Positions 41,101 to 49,872 are shown, numbered from the stretch's first letter. The stretch is DNA of 62,576 nt from an uncultured Eubacteriales bacterium (GCA_902773665.1 CACYFF010000011.1:1-62576); one strand, 5' to 3'. Numbers and translations are program-made. The notes: generated by a model from the letters alone, not told the origin.

Positions 41101-44100
41101 CCAGACTTCCCGGCTTTTCGGCAGCCGGTTGCGTCCGCCCAGCCCCAGGTAGTTTACGCGGCCGTCCCCGCGCCACACGGGATAGACGGAGGCGATGGAA
41201 TCGATGCCGGCCTGGATGGGCATCCTGCGGAGAAGCGCGTTGTCCGCACCGTAGGCGTAAAACGCCTGACCGCTGCGAACGAAAGCAGCGCCGGAGGCGT
41301 CGATGGCGATGCCCTGGGCATCCCTGGCATACCCTTCCAGTGACCCCTCCAGCAGCGCGCAGCGCACGCTCTCCTTCGCGGGGTCAAATACGCCGCGGTA
41401 AAGCCCCAGACCTTTGCCCAGATCCAGTTTGGCGATAAACTGCACAGCGCCGCCCACGTAGGCCGGGCAGCTGAGCGGCGCATCGTAGATACACGATAAG
41501 CTGCCGCCGCTTCTGGGCATGCGCCAGATGCTGGTCTCCTTAAACGTGTAGATGGATTCCGGCGTGAGCAGATTGAACGGTCCCAGCGCCGCCGGCAGCG
41601 TTGCCACATAGGTGCCGGTGCGGATGTCGAACAGAGCGGTCCTGCCGCTGTCCGTCAGGTACAGATATGTGCCATCCGCATCGAAACCCCAGGAGGCGTC
41701 GCGCAGATAGGTGCTGCTGTCCAGCACAGCCTGGGAAACGGTGGTGGTCCAGACGGTCGCTCCGCTGCTGTTTCTCGCCGTGATCGTAAACGGATAGGTG
41801 TGGATGCTGTACTTGGGATTGCCGCTGTATGTCTGCACCGAGGGCGTGAGCATGTAGCTGTAGCGTCCGTCGGATACCAGGTTGCCGCCGTTCCACATGC
41901 CGCTGAAATACGTGGAGTACAGCTGCTGTTCGCTGTCGCGGTAATCCCTGCCGCCGTGGCCTCCGGTGGTCACCTCCGTCAGCTTACCGGTCCGGTCGCC
42001 TGCCGCCGCCTGCCGGAAGTCCGCGGACACCTCCGCTGCGATGCCTTCCGCCAGCAGCGCAGCCTTCAGACTGGGTGCCGCCGCCAGCACGTCGCGGGCG
42101 GCTTTGTCCGACTCCGTAAGCAGGAAGACTTCCGCCGTTTCGGTCCGCAGCAGGTCCAGGCTCACCCTGGGGGCTATGTTGTCCACCCGCGAGCTTTTCT
42201 CCGCGCTATGGCTCAAATAATCGGCGTCTGAGACGTATTCCGGCAGGGTCTCCTCTGTCCACACATCCTTTACGGTGAGCTTTACCGAGAACGGTCCCAC
42301 GCCGGTCTTATCGAAGCGTACGGACTTTCTGCTGCCGAAGCTCAGATCCGCGTAACCGGGCAGAGACGGCACGGACTGCCAGCTGCCGTCCGCCGTTTTA
42401 AACTGCCAGGTACGCTGGAGCGCGTCACCGTCGGAGACAGACGCGCATACCGGGGTGATAGACGCCGTATTCGTCCCTTCCTTCCGGTAATAGGCATCTT
42501 CCAGATCGATGACCGCCATAGGCGGCAGATCCGGGGCCACCTCGAACGTGCCGAACGCATTATCCGAGCCGCCGGCGCTGTCCTTCACCCGGATCTCGTA
42601 GGAGAGCGTGCGGGTCTCGTGCCATTTCGTCAGGAAATCCAGTTCCACGCACAGGAAATACGCGTCCGACCCGGTGTCGTACAGGCTGCGGTACTTGATA
42701 TGCGCCGCATTGGCCGGCGCCTTTTCCGCGCCGCCGAACACCTTTTCCACGGAGATGCTCTCTCCGCTCGCCACATCCGTCAGCTTTATGGACAGCTGGT
42801 CAACGGGATTCTTCGGGTCCTGCGCCACGGTTATGAGGAGCTTCTGCTTGCGGTTCTCCTTCTGCACGCCGCCCAGATCCTCCAGGATCGCCGGCGTTTT
42901 CAGGATCTTTATGCTTTGTGTGTCGGTATCCTTCAGGCCGTTGGAAGCCGTTGCCGTCAGCTTTACCTGATAGGTGCCGGGCTTCGTGAACACCGCGATC
43001 GCCCCGGTCTTGCCGGACTTGCGGATGCTGCCGACGCCTTTCTGCACGATGGTAAAACTGCTTTTTCCCAGCCCCAGCTCCGCAGCCCGGGCGGCATTCA
43101 TGCTCTTGCCGTCCACCTCGTACCAGGAGCAGTCCCGCGCCTCCACATCGTGACCCGCATAAGCGACCGCCGGCAGTTCCAGGATCGCATCCAGACCGGT
43201 AATGTCATCGCCGTCCGCAGGCAGCGCCGGGTCGGTGGGATCGCCGGGATCGACCGGATCGTCCGGATCACCGCCGGGATCGCCCCCGGGACCTGTGCCC
43301 GGACCGTCGCATCCCGTCCCGGGGCCGTCCGGACCCTCTCCCGGATCCGGATCTTCCGGCACGGGCGTGCGCAGATCCGTAAATACCAGGCTGACGGGAA
43401 ACTCGAAGTGCAGCCCGCAGGCACCTGCCGCCGCGAACGTGCCGCTGCCGATGGAATAGCCGGCGGAATCCACGACGTTTACGCCCAGGGTAATGGGGTG
43501 ACCCCCTTCCAGCGCACCGCTCTTCCCCGTGATGAAGGACGGATGGATGGCGTTGCTGCCGGTGTCGGAAGGATCGTCTTCGTTATAGTAGCCGAGTCCC
43601 TGCACGGCGGACTGTCCGTTGCCGAAAATGGAATAGATGTTATAGCCGTATTTTTTGTCCACCAGCGGCACCGTGACGGACATGCCGGGCACGTAATCCC
43701 GCAGGCTGGCGTTGCTGTCGCTGAAGTGAAACACCGGCGTTGCGGAGAATTCGACCTGGCTGCCGCTCTTGAGGGTCACCTCCGCGGGGGAACTTTCCGC
43801 GAACAGCATCGAGCAGTCCCGCCCCCGATAGTCCGTAAAGACCACCTGCCAGTCCGTGCCGCGCGTGCCTTCCGAAAGCAGCGCTGCGACCTCCGCCGGC
43901 ACGCTGACCGCAAAAACGGCCTTCTGATTCGCCTGCAGATACTGGTCCAGAGCGCGGATCTGCGAATCCTCGATGCGGATCTGCTCGCTGCCCTTGTTGC
44001 CGACTTTCCAGTAACCGCCGGAGTAATGCCACAGGTCCAGCGTCCAGGTGCCGGACACCTTGGCCATCTGAGAAGAGCTCGTCTCCGCCGGAGACAGAGC

Positions 44101-44181
44101 CGAAGCGGGAGCGCTGCCGAAGAGGAGCGTTCCCGAAAGAAGCAGGGAGATGCCCCTGCGAAGCAGGTTTCGCAGTTTCAT
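38182..44181 (-). CDS. Giant secreted surface protein, ~1999 residues
   Basis: A signal peptide (KLRNLLRRGISLLLSGTLLFGSAPASA) opens a protein with an N-terminal cohesin-like beta domain (SGTWTLDLWHYSGGYWKV), a Gly/Pro/Asp-rich linker around residues 270-320 (PDPGEGPDGPGTG, DPGGDPDDPVDPGDP), PKD/Ig-like domains (KPGTYQVKLTATASNG, APGTYDIVVTVRDGEG), a beta-propeller-like middle with tyrosine-rich strands, and two similar carbohydrate-binding-like modules (SYVLSASVKERTKSS, FRNLMGSHKLTASVNTNYGG). No SLH, sortase or TM anchor is seen, so it may be held by its neighbour. ATG 44181 has AGGTGA upstream. It starts 9 bp after the SLH gene's stop, indicating one operon. Adhesin or polysaccharide-binding role is inferred. 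Confidence 0.85.
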   Translation of the reverse strand: MKLRNLLRRGISLLLSGTLLFGSAPASALSPAETSSSQMAKVSGTWTLDLWHYSGGYWKVGNKGSEQIRIEDSQIRALDQYLQANQKAVFAVSVPAEVAALLSEGTRGTDWQVVFTDYRGRDCSMLFAESSPAEVTLKSGSQVEFSATPVFHFSDSNASLRDYVPGMSVTVPLVDKKYGYNIYSIFGNGQSAVQGLGYYNEDDPSDTGSNAIHPSFITGKSGALEGGHPITLGVNVVDSAGYSIGSGTFAAAGACGLHFEFPVSLVFTDLRTPVPEDPDPGEGPDGPGTGCDGPGTGPGGDPGGDPDDPVDPGDPTDPALPADGDDITGLDAILELPAVAYAGHDVEARDCSWYEVDGKSMNAARAAELGLGKSSFTIVQKGVGSIRKSGKTGAIAVFTKPGTYQVKLTATASNGLKDTDTQSIKILKTPAILEDLGGVQKENRKQKLLITVAQDPKNPVDQLSIKLTDVASGESISVEKVFGGAEKAPANAAHIKYRSLYDTGSDAYFLCVELDFLTKWHETRTLSYEIRVKDSAGGSDNAFGTFEVAPDLPPMAVIDLEDAYYRKEGTNTASITPVCASVSDGDALQRTWQFKTADGSWQSVPSLPGYADLSFGSRKSVRFDKTGVGPFSVKLTVKDVWTEETLPEYVSDADYLSHSAEKSSRVDNIAPRVSLDLLRTETAEVFLLTESDKAARDVLAAAPSLKAALLAEGIAAEVSADFRQAAAGDRTGKLTEVTTGGHGGRDYRDSEQQLYSTYFSGMWNGGNLVSDGRYSYMLTPSVQTYSGNPKYSIHTYPFTITARNSSGATVWTTTVSQAVLDSSTYLRDASWGFDADGTYLYLTDSGRTALFDIRTGTYVATLPAALGPFNLLTPESIYTFKETSIWRMPRSGGSLSCIYDAPLSCPAYVGGAVQFIAKLDLGKGLGLYRGVFDPAKESVRCALLEGSLEGYARDAQGIAIDASGAAFVRSGQAFYAYGADNALLRRMPIQAGIDSIASVYPVWRGDGRVNYLGLGGRNRLPKSREVWCCVYSVYTDDVYTDKRSKEDNYPNYGSPVVYALEDENGAIGVYFGCNYVYSTGERYLDTAIFSFNGTFRNPMGFPMEEGFQSIRYVGATANLNGSADIKQIVHVAESRADEEDRLKAKHLSYGKDYTYYAALNGTQTAETAAAAMAQIAQAVKQMKEQGQNAAVLSGAGALTRTISLAPDTTYFYEYDTTAKSDVFSVQAQLTAPAGMDSSSPGYRVTSAHEENFDDAAVDRFFTVDAAAVSGGRYRIGALYTRETSSAWTQSGSTYPIRFTVPDGYRAVLTMDFEYNADTDPLSKRLLLSRDGGTAVALDIPSAGISRLSGTYMHDVLLESGSYVLSASVKERTKSSGHSWEFWLDNLKVFLVQEGDAQQRAGLQTVPVSSSVKGDGTMRRISGSFTTPRQVLHYAPYSAQRVTGLRSSYASVSEEMRGYTKTLTLDLNIPAGQQALKMVFAGTGRGGSYTSSNTGKTRYYNASWSFDDALFGINTKESDGLLALYVMPADVRFAYRNLMGSHKLTASVNTNYGGQVAFSDLQMYLSNPGAALPAALAEGRFFEEGGRLYAEDLVYSGGGRIALTADDGTVIRNLRIWTVSGQTEDTALACSFKAEADLSGWTQSGTEAKILPYKAEKEEPARVYAKGETINYQVYYGDYENDPSKKQHWVYTHEPLSDGLHPQAGKDLAAPITKFWVDGKYTLTHWQEDSTGDPAYDKESNRVSITFYIQSGPGNDAPWVKSITTDPAAPKAGNTYTVKATVDDKDKDALTVTIEVYKDSGSKPIGTKTVKDLKPDASGNYPAVVLSGLPPAAPGTYDIVVTVRDGEGADVDTLRFKVKEERSLTGSVTHTAAWEANRLAWNEAKKGTPAVRPANMFWPGETLVLNAPTGGEPVSVDAQILEFPQYAARLVRGSVGADGKVNYTGQIWHSSMLQTIGTAKPVPATVRFTARFADGGTLTWDVAIVFDQSNGSYYQLHRNY

Positions 44182-44190
44182 GGCCGTCAC

Positions 44191-45396
44191 CTACTTCCAC
44201 TGGAATACCGGGGCGTCCAGGGGCAGCGTGCCGGACAGCTGATAGCGGTCCGATGCCACTTTGTACTGCACCTGCGTTTTGCCCGACGTCAGATCCTGTT
44301 CCGCCAGAGCCAGACTGCTCTCGGCGGGGCCGTCCTCCCGGGTGACCGTCACCAGCAGCGCGGCAGTCCCGGCGTTCTTCAGATCCGCAAGATCGAAGAC
44401 GAACTGTGCGCCGCCGGCTTCCTTCAGATCCGCCCTGTAGGTCGGCATCTTTTCCATGCCTTTGCGGCAGATCCACACGTAACCGTCGAGCCCGGTGCCG
44501 TTCCGGTCGCAGACCTGCACGTCGATCTTTCCGCCGCAGCCTTCGGGCAGCGCCGGCCAGGCGAGCTTTACGACATACTTGCCGTCTTCCTTTACGAAGC
44601 GGGCGGACGTTACGACGGACTGCAGGTAACTGCGGGCCGCATCATCCATAAACGATAGGACTTCCGCATTCCCCGTCTTAACGAGGACGCGCTCCTCCTT
44701 GCGCTGCAGCAGTTCTTCCCGGGTCTTGGGTTCCGCAGGCTTTGCGGACACCGGGGATTCCGGTTCTTCCGCAGGTTCCGGGTCTGCCGGTGCCTCCGCG
44801 CCGGTGATCTGCGCCAGCGCCGTCATGGCAGCAGCCGCTTCCGCCCGCGTCAAAAAGCCCAGCGGCCGGAAGGTGCCGTCGGGATAGCCGGTGAGGGCGC
44901 CGTAATAGGCGCAGAGCGCGATCGGATATTCCCGCTCATCTGTTGCCTCCACGTCCGAAAACAGGAGATCCGCCTGCTTTACGTTGCGGCCGCTCAAGCC
45001 GGCTTTGCCGAGCAAGCCTGCCATGATGAGCGCCATGTCCCGTCTGGGGATGGGTTCGTCTAGGACGCGCGAAGGCACCTGGGCTTCGCTGAAGATCTCC
45101 TGCGCCGCCGCAGCGTCGTAGAAGGGCCTGGCCCAGTGGGCCTTGTAAGGGGTCACATCGGTGTTCGACGTCCCCTGCCCGCGCATGGCCATGGCGAGAA
45201 ATTCGCCGTAGGAGACCCGACGGGAAGGCTTAAAACTGCCGTCGGGATAGCCGGAAACGATGCCCAGATCGTGGGCCGTTTCCACGTAAGACGCAAACCA
45301 ATCCGTCTGCCGCACATCGGAAAACAGAGAGGCTGCGGAGATGGGCACGGTCAGAAGAAAGACCAGTGCCGCTGTGAGTAGTACGGTTCTTTTCAT
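44191..45396 (-). CDS. SLH-domain surface protein
   Basis: A 401-residue exported protein. The signal peptide MKRTVLLTAALVFLLTVPISA is followed by SLH repeats: LFSDVRQTDWFASYVETAHDLGIVSGYPDGSFKP, a second diverged one, and DVEATDEREYPIALCAYYGALTGYPDGTFRP. An Ala/Pro/Glu linker (about 215-245) leads to a C-terminal beta domain (EVLSFMDDAARSYLQ... EGCGGKIDVQVCDRNG). It is read just before the giant surface protein; the SLH domains could tether both to the wall. I prefer ATG 45396, since the signal peptide begins there, although its ribosome site is poorly spaced. Confidence 0.88.
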   Translation of the reverse strand: MKRTVLLTAALVFLLTVPISAASLFSDVRQTDWFASYVETAHDLGIVSGYPDGSFKPSRRVSYGEFLAMAMRGQGTSNTDVTPYKAHWARPFYDAAAAQEIFSEAQVPSRVLDEPIPRRDMALIMAGLLGKAGLSGRNVKQADLLFSDVEATDEREYPIALCAYYGALTGYPDGTFRPLGFLTRAEAAAAMTALAQITGAEAPADPEPAEEPESPVSAKPAEPKTREELLQRKEERVLVKTGNAEVLSFMDDAARSYLQSVVTSARFVKEDGKYVVKLAWPALPEGCGGKIDVQVCDRNGTGLDGYVWICRKGMEKMPTYRADLKEAGGAQFVFDLADLKNAGTAALLVTVTREDGPAESSLALAEQDLTSGKTQVQYKVASDRYQLSGTLPLDAPVFQWK

Positions 45397-45418
45397 CCTT
45401 TCTTCGCTCCCACGCAAA

Positions 45419-45447
45419 GAAACTGCCATTATTATACAGGCAGTTTC
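45419..45447 (-). terminator. Terminator of lysO
   Basis: GAAACTGCC/GGCAGTTTC hairpin with an 11-nt loop followed by TTTG on the minus strand. Its loop holds a TATAAT that might serve the SLH gene. Confidence 0.6.
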
Positions 45448-45477
45448 TGGAAATCGCAAGATGAAATTGGATGATTT

Positions 45478-46440
45478 TTACAAAAACAGGGGGACGACGA
45501 AGGGCACTGCCAGCGAGAGCAAAAAGCCCGTCACGAAGGAGCAGATGCCGATGCGGGCGTTGGTAGCCCGGGCGGCGACGGGAAGGCACACGTCCATGGC
45601 CGTTGACCCCGGCAGCCCCAAAGCCTCGAGCCAGCCGCATTTGGCGGCAACGATGGGGATGAGGATGACCGAAAACAGTTCCCGCATCACATTATGCATA
45701 AAGGAGATGGTCCCCGCCGCCACGTAGCCCGCATCCAGGATGATGCCGGAGCTCAGGGAATACCAGCCGAAGCCGGAGCCGATGGCGAAGCATTCCCGCA
45801 GGGAAAGGGGCAGGAACAGGGAGCAAAGCGCGGAGCCTGCGAAAGTGCCGGCGGCCACAGCCAGCGGCAGGATGAAGGCGACCTGACCCGCAGAGCGGAT
45901 ATCGGAAGCGATCTTGCCTTCCAGGCCCAAAGTCAGGCCGATCATGACGAGCAGCGCGCAGAGACCCACGGTGATAAATGTGCCGGCTCCGCTGCCCAGC
46001 GTTTCCGCTTCCATGCGGCCGCTGCGGACGAGCCAGTAACTGAGGGCGATGCCGACGGAGACCAGACCCACCATCTTCAGGGTATTGGAGCCGGTCCCGG
46101 AGACGGCGTAACTATCCTCCGAACGCTTGGGAGCGGCGCCTTTGCCGTGCTTTTCCCCATAGCGGTCGTAGCCGAGGAGACGCCGGATGAGCGAGACGGA
46201 GAGCATGGAAAAAAGCAGCACGACTGCGGTAAAGGCAAGGGCGTAGATTCCGTAAGAGCCGATGTTGCGGACGGCCTCTTCGTTGGATCCCACGCGGAGA
46301 CCCATGGCGAAGATCAGCAAGAGCACCAGTATATTCTGGGCAGGGTCGAGCCAGCCCATCCGCGCGCGCAGCTTGCGCAGCGGCAGGCCCGCAAAGTATC
46401 CCAACACACAGCTACCCAAATACATCACAGCATCTTGCAT
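45478..46440 (-). CDS. lysO: LysO-family (DUF340) lysine exporter
   Basis: A 320-residue inner-membrane protein with about eight TM helices. GYFAGLPLRKLRARMGWLD and LLIFAMGLRVGSNEEAVRNIGSYG in the N-terminal half, and GSGFGWYSLSSGIIL...FMHNVMRELFSVILIPIVAAK in the C-terminal half are hallmark DUF340/LysO stretches. LysO exports lysine and thialysine. The start ATG 46440 has AAAGGGAC upstream; the open frame reaches 46464. It is transcribed alone with a terminator after it. Confidence 0.92.
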   Translation of the reverse strand: MQDAVMYLGSCVLGYFAGLPLRKLRARMGWLDPAQNILVLLLIFAMGLRVGSNEEAVRNIGSYGIYALAFTAVVLLFSMLSVSLIRRLLGYDRYGEKHGKGAAPKRSEDSYAVSGTGSNTLKMVGLVSVGIALSYWLVRSGRMEAETLGSGAGTFITVGLCALLVMIGLTLGLEGKIASDIRSAGQVAFILPLAVAAGTFAGSALCSLFLPLSLRECFAIGSGFGWYSLSSGIILDAGYVAAGTISFMHNVMRELFSVILIPIVAAKCGWLEALGLPGSTAMDVCLPVAARATNARIGICSFVTGFLLSLAVPFVVPLFL

Positions 46441-46503
46441 AAAAAAAAGTCCCTTTCTGCCCATTTTGGGGCATCCGGGGACTATTGTACCATAATGATC
46501 AGC

Positions 46504-47361
46504 TTATTTCACGCGTTCGTCGTACAGGAACAGCATCCAGCCGTGGGCTTCGTCTGCCGCAAAGTTCTGCAGCTGTTCGTAGGTGGCGTGCAGGGTGGGA
46601 TAGACGTGGTCTGCGCCGTTCGCATCGGTGTAGGTCTCGATGGCCGTAGTGATGTTGTGCTCCCGGCCGAAGGCTACCAGCAACTCTGCGACTTCCGGAT
46701 CGTCCGAATCCAGCTGCACCTCGTCTGCAAATAGATCCACCCAGACCCGGTAGACCGCCTCGTCACCGTATTCCTTCATGGCGGCCCGCAGGGGCTCGGA
46801 ATACCCGACATCCCCGTTCTTCGGCGTCACGTAGCAGCCATCCGGCGCATCCGGATAGCCGGAGACCAGCGTCTTGCCGTTATACGCATCCGCGTCCATA
46901 CCGGCGTATGCATAACTATCGCTGGTCGGCATCTCCACCCCTTCCGTGGGCAGAGGTTCGGTTTCCGCAGGAGCTGCTTCGTCGAGCTCCGCCATCTCTA
47001 CCGGCTCTTCCGCCATTTCCGCCGCATCCTCTTCCTCGGCAGCTTCCGCCGTCAGACCCAGATTCATCGTGTTCTTTTGCTCCCCTTCCTGGGTCACACC
47101 CAGCATGGGAGCCCCTGCCGCCGGCGTGGCATCCTTCGAGCTCTGGCCCATCCCCCCGAATGCGCCGAGACCCGCCAGACACAGCACCGCCACCGCAGCA
47201 ACGGCCGTCCCCCAACGGCGCGCCGCGGACCAGCCGGCAAAGCGACTCAGACGAACGACTTTGCGCTCTTCCGGCGCTGCAGCAACTTCCGCCTCCAGCG
47301 CCTCCGCCACCAGATCGTCGTCGATATGTCCCATTCCCTTTAACAGATCGTAACCCTTCAT
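46504..47361 (-). CDS. Anti-sigma factor-like membrane protein
   Basis: A 285-residue protein. The N-terminal ~50 residues are cytosolic and acidic then basic (HIDDDLVAEALEAEV, VVRLSRFAGWSAARR), one TM helix (WGTAVAAVAVLCLAGLGAFGG) follows, then an acidic low-complexity linker (VEMAELDEAAPAETEPLP), and an extracytoplasmic domain with SGYPDAPDGCYVTPKNGDVGYSEPLRAAMKEYGDEAVYRVWVDLF. Its ATG overlaps the sigma gene stop by 4 bp. Topology and pairing identify it as the cognate anti-sigma factor; the outer domain may sense the signal. Confidence 0.85.
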   Translation of the reverse strand: MKGYDLLKGMGHIDDDLVAEALEAEVAAAPEERKVVRLSRFAGWSAARRWGTAVAAVAVLCLAGLGAFGGMGQSSKDATPAAGAPMLGVTQEGEQKNTMNLGLTAEAAEEEDAAEMAEEPVEMAELDEAAPAETEPLPTEGVEMPTSDSYAYAGMDADAYNGKTLVSGYPDAPDGCYVTPKNGDVGYSEPLRAAMKEYGDEAVYRVWVDLFADEVQLDSDDPEVAELLVAFGREHNITTAIETYTDANGADHVYPTLHATYEQLQNFAADEAHGWMLFLYDERVK

Positions 47362-47918
47362 ATCCGAACCCCTTCTTTCTCCAGGTATTCCTTCAGTTTG
47401 CCCCGCGTGCGGAGAAGCGAGCTTTTCACCTTGCTCTCGGAAAATCCCAGCGCCTCCGCGACCTCCGACACCGACTCCTCCATCAGGTAGCGCCGCACGA
47501 AGATCGTCCGGTTATCCTTGGTCTCCGTCCGCAGGAATGCGCTCAGCAGCGTCCCCAGCCCTTCCGGGTCAAACTCCCGCTCGGCCATGGCGTCCGGGAT
47601 GCACTGCTCCATCTCCCCCGTCAGCTCCACCACCTGGGCGAACCGCTTCTGCGCGCCTCTCTTTTCCAGCATGCCCAGCGCGGTGTTCCGGCAGATCTTT
47701 ACGATGTACGCCAGAAAATAGACCGGCTGGTTGGGCGGGATGGAGTTCCACGTCTTTAAATACGTGTCATTCTCGCATTCCTCCGCATCCGGTTTGTCCT
47801 CGAGGATGCGCATGGCGACCGCCAGCAGCTTTGACCCGTAGCAAAGTCGAGTCTGCTCGATGGCTTCTTCATCTCTCGCATTGTATAATTCCAGGATCCT
47901 GGTATCGTTCAATTCCAT
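47358..47918 (-). CDS. ECF-type RNA polymerase sigma factor
   Basis: A 186-residue sigma-70 family protein. Region 2 is ILELYNARDEEAIEQTRLCYGSKLLAVAMRIL with DAEECENDTYLKTWNSIPP, typical of ECF regions 2.2-2.4; region 4 is the HTH SVSEVAEALGFSESKVKSSLLRTRGKLKEYL. It is coupled to the anti-sigma gene by an ATGA overlap. The ATG at 47918 has AAGGAG only one base away, so the start may in fact be a little upstream in the same frame. The regulon cannot be read from this window. Confidence 0.9.
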   Translation of the reverse strand: MELNDTRILELYNARDEEAIEQTRLCYGSKLLAVAMRILEDKPDAEECENDTYLKTWNSIPPNQPVYFLAYIVKICRNTALGMLEKRGAQKRFAQVVELTGEMEQCIPDAMAEREFDPEGLGTLLSAFLRTETKDNRTIFVRRYLMEESVSEVAEALGFSESKVKSSLLRTRGKLKEYLEKEGVRI

Positions 47919-47954
47919 ACTCCTTTTGTCGATGGGCCCTTCACTGTAACAGAC

Positions 47955-47984
47955 GGAAAGCGCAGCCGTCCGGTTGCGCTTTCC
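47955..47984 (-). terminator. Stem-loop between the phosphatase and sigma genes
   Basis: A perfect 10-bp stem GGAAAGCGCA/TGCGCTTTCC with a 10-nt loop and no T-run. It may end the SLH-phosphatase transcript or mark the sigma leader. Confidence 0.5.
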
Positions 47985-48138
47985 TGATAACTTTTTAAAC
48001 TTATGCCACCGGGCCGCCCTGCTGCGCGCCTTCCTTATTGCCGAGCTCACGCTCTTCCAGAAACTTGTTCAGCTATTCCTGGAACTGCCGCCAGTTTTCA
48101 AGCGCGGCAACGGAATCATTATCCGCTTCTATTGCTTT

Positions 48139-49764
48139 CTATTCGATGATGCGGGTCACGCCCTCGCCGTAGATGGTGGTCCAGTCGTTCTTCATGGACA
48201 CGGGCACCCAGTCGAATTCTTCGCAGAGCGCCGCCATCTTGTTCGCTTTGGACTGGCTGCCGTTCTCCCGCAGCGTGTCGTCGCAGCAGAGCATAAAGGC
48301 AAGGCTCTTGTACGGGTTGTTGTAAGTAACATATTCCGCCATGCTGCTGTCGCCGGTGCTGTTGCCGAAGGACAGCACGGGTTGCTGGCCGATCTCCTGC
48401 ATGATGACGGAGACCTTGTTCATCTTGAGATTCTTGATGAGGAAATCGCCGCCCAGGACCAGCTCCTCGCCGTCTTTAAAGACGTAGCTCAGGCCGTCCG
48501 TTTCGCCCTGGCCGCTGGAGACGATAGCTTCGTCGGAGCCGATGATATTGCGGTTGGGGATGTTGAGCACGCTGTTATCCAGGATGCCGCGCACGATGAG
48601 CCGGTCGGTGCCGCTCACGATGTAGACCGTAAAGCCGTTCGCCTGCAGGTATTCCACCACCTGCACCATGGGCTTGTAGAAGCCTTCTCCGCGGGTCATG
48701 CCGGTGTAGCCGGGCATCGCCTGCTTCTTGAATTCCTGGATATAGTCGTTGAATTCCCCGATCGTCATGCCTGCAAATGCGGAGGCGACGGCCTTGCCGT
48801 GGTCCACCTCCAAGCCCGCGAAGGATTCGCCGGTCTCGTTCTGGGTGCGGATCTTGTTTGCGACTTCCTTTTCGAAATCGCTGGCCTTGTCCTTATATTG
48901 CGGATCGTCCAGCACGCGCCAGGCCAGAAGCGTGTAATCGAAGTAGTTCGGGTCGGTCTCGCAGAACAGCGTGCCGTCCAGGTCGAACACCGCGATGCGG
49001 TCGGTCTCAGGGATAAAGTCGGGGCTTTCCGGGTCGGTGACCGCCTCGATATAGGCGGTGAGTTCCTTCTTCGCCCGGGCATCGTCGGTCCAAAGCGACA
49101 GGGGCTGCGTTTCTTTGACCCATCCATCGAACACCATCAGCATGGCCGCTGCCTGGGCTCTGGTGAGGGTGCCCTTGGGGCTGAGCTTATCCGCCGCCGT
49201 ACCGTTGATGACCCCGGCAGCCACTGCCCACTGCAGGGCGGACGCGTAGCCTTCGGAGATCTCGAACGCGTCGGTATAGCTTAAAATGTTGGTGTTTTCG
49301 CCGATGCTGGTGTCCGCGCCGGTGAGGGCTGCGTAATTGCGGAGCAGCACGGCGGTCTCTTCTCTGGTAAGAACCCCGTTCGGAGCGATCTTTCCGCTCT
49401 TCTGGGAAAGCACGCCTTCTGCGGCCGCCCAGCGGACGGCTTCTTCGTACCAGCTCTCCGCGGCTACGTCGCTGTAGGGCATGGCGTAGTTGACGACGGG
49501 TTTGCCTTCCTTTGCCCAGAGGATCGTCAGCAGCTGGGCCCGGGTGAGGGCCGTGTCCGGACTGAACTTATCTGCCGCCGTGCCGCCCATCAGGCCGTTA
49601 TCGACGGCGTAGTTGACGGCCTTCTCGTACCAGGCACCCTTTGCGACGTCGGTGTAGACGTCCGCGGCATCGTTCGCAGCGAAGGCTGGCGCCGGCGTCA
49701 AGGCCAATAAAACAGCTGCCAGTACCGCAGCCAGGGAACGGATTGCAGGTTTGTCGGTTCTCAT
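48139..49764 (-). CDS. SLH-anchored HAD-superfamily phosphatase
   Basis: A 541-residue exported protein. The signal peptide ends near AAVLLALTPAPAFA. Three SLH repeats follow (about 30-215: VYTDVAKGAWYEKAVNYAVDNGLMGG, YSDVAAESWYEEAVRWAA, SYTDAFEISEGYASALQWAV). From about residue 265 a HAD phosphatase begins with the nucleophile motif IAVFDLDGTLFCETDP; motif II is VYIVSGTDR and motif III-IV VLSFGNSTGDSSM with the DSS acid. This is the phosphoserine-phosphatase-like branch. It would act at the cell surface, perhaps on phosphorylated nutrients or surface polymers. Known surface HAD phosphatases usually lack SLH, so the fusion is notable. Confidence 0.9.
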   Translation of the reverse strand: MRTDKPAIRSLAAVLAAVLLALTPAPAFAANDAADVYTDVAKGAWYEKAVNYAVDNGLMGGTAADKFSPDTALTRAQLLTILWAKEGKPVVNYAMPYSDVAAESWYEEAVRWAAAEGVLSQKSGKIAPNGVLTREETAVLLRNYAALTGADTSIGENTNILSYTDAFEISEGYASALQWAVAAGVINGTAADKLSPKGTLTRAQAAAMLMVFDGWVKETQPLSLWTDDARAKKELTAYIEAVTDPESPDFIPETDRIAVFDLDGTLFCETDPNYFDYTLLAWRVLDDPQYKDKASDFEKEVANKIRTQNETGESFAGLEVDHGKAVASAFAGMTIGEFNDYIQEFKKQAMPGYTGMTRGEGFYKPMVQVVEYLQANGFTVYIVSGTDRLIVRGILDNSVLNIPNRNIIGSDEAIVSSGQGETDGLSYVFKDGEELVLGGDFLIKNLKMNKVSVIMQEIGQQPVLSFGNSTGDSSMAEYVTYNNPYKSLAFMLCCDDTLRENGSQSKANKMAALCEEFDWVPVSMKNDWTTIYGEGVTRIIE

Positions 49765-49792
49765 GATCTCTATATCCTTTCTATGATCTGTT

Positions 49793-49841
49793 GGGGACGG
49801 TTCTTTTTTAGATCAAAATGATCTAAAAAAGAACCGTCCCC
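49793..49841. repeat. REP-like palindrome (GGGGACGGTTC family), copy C
   Basis: A 49-bp perfect palindrome: 23-bp arms starting GGGGACGGTTCTTTTTTAGA with a 3-nt AAA centre. It lies between two divergent genes, next to the start of each. Confidence 0.92.
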
Positions 49842-49872
49842 GATAGTTCACTATCTGTGCTATTATACCACT

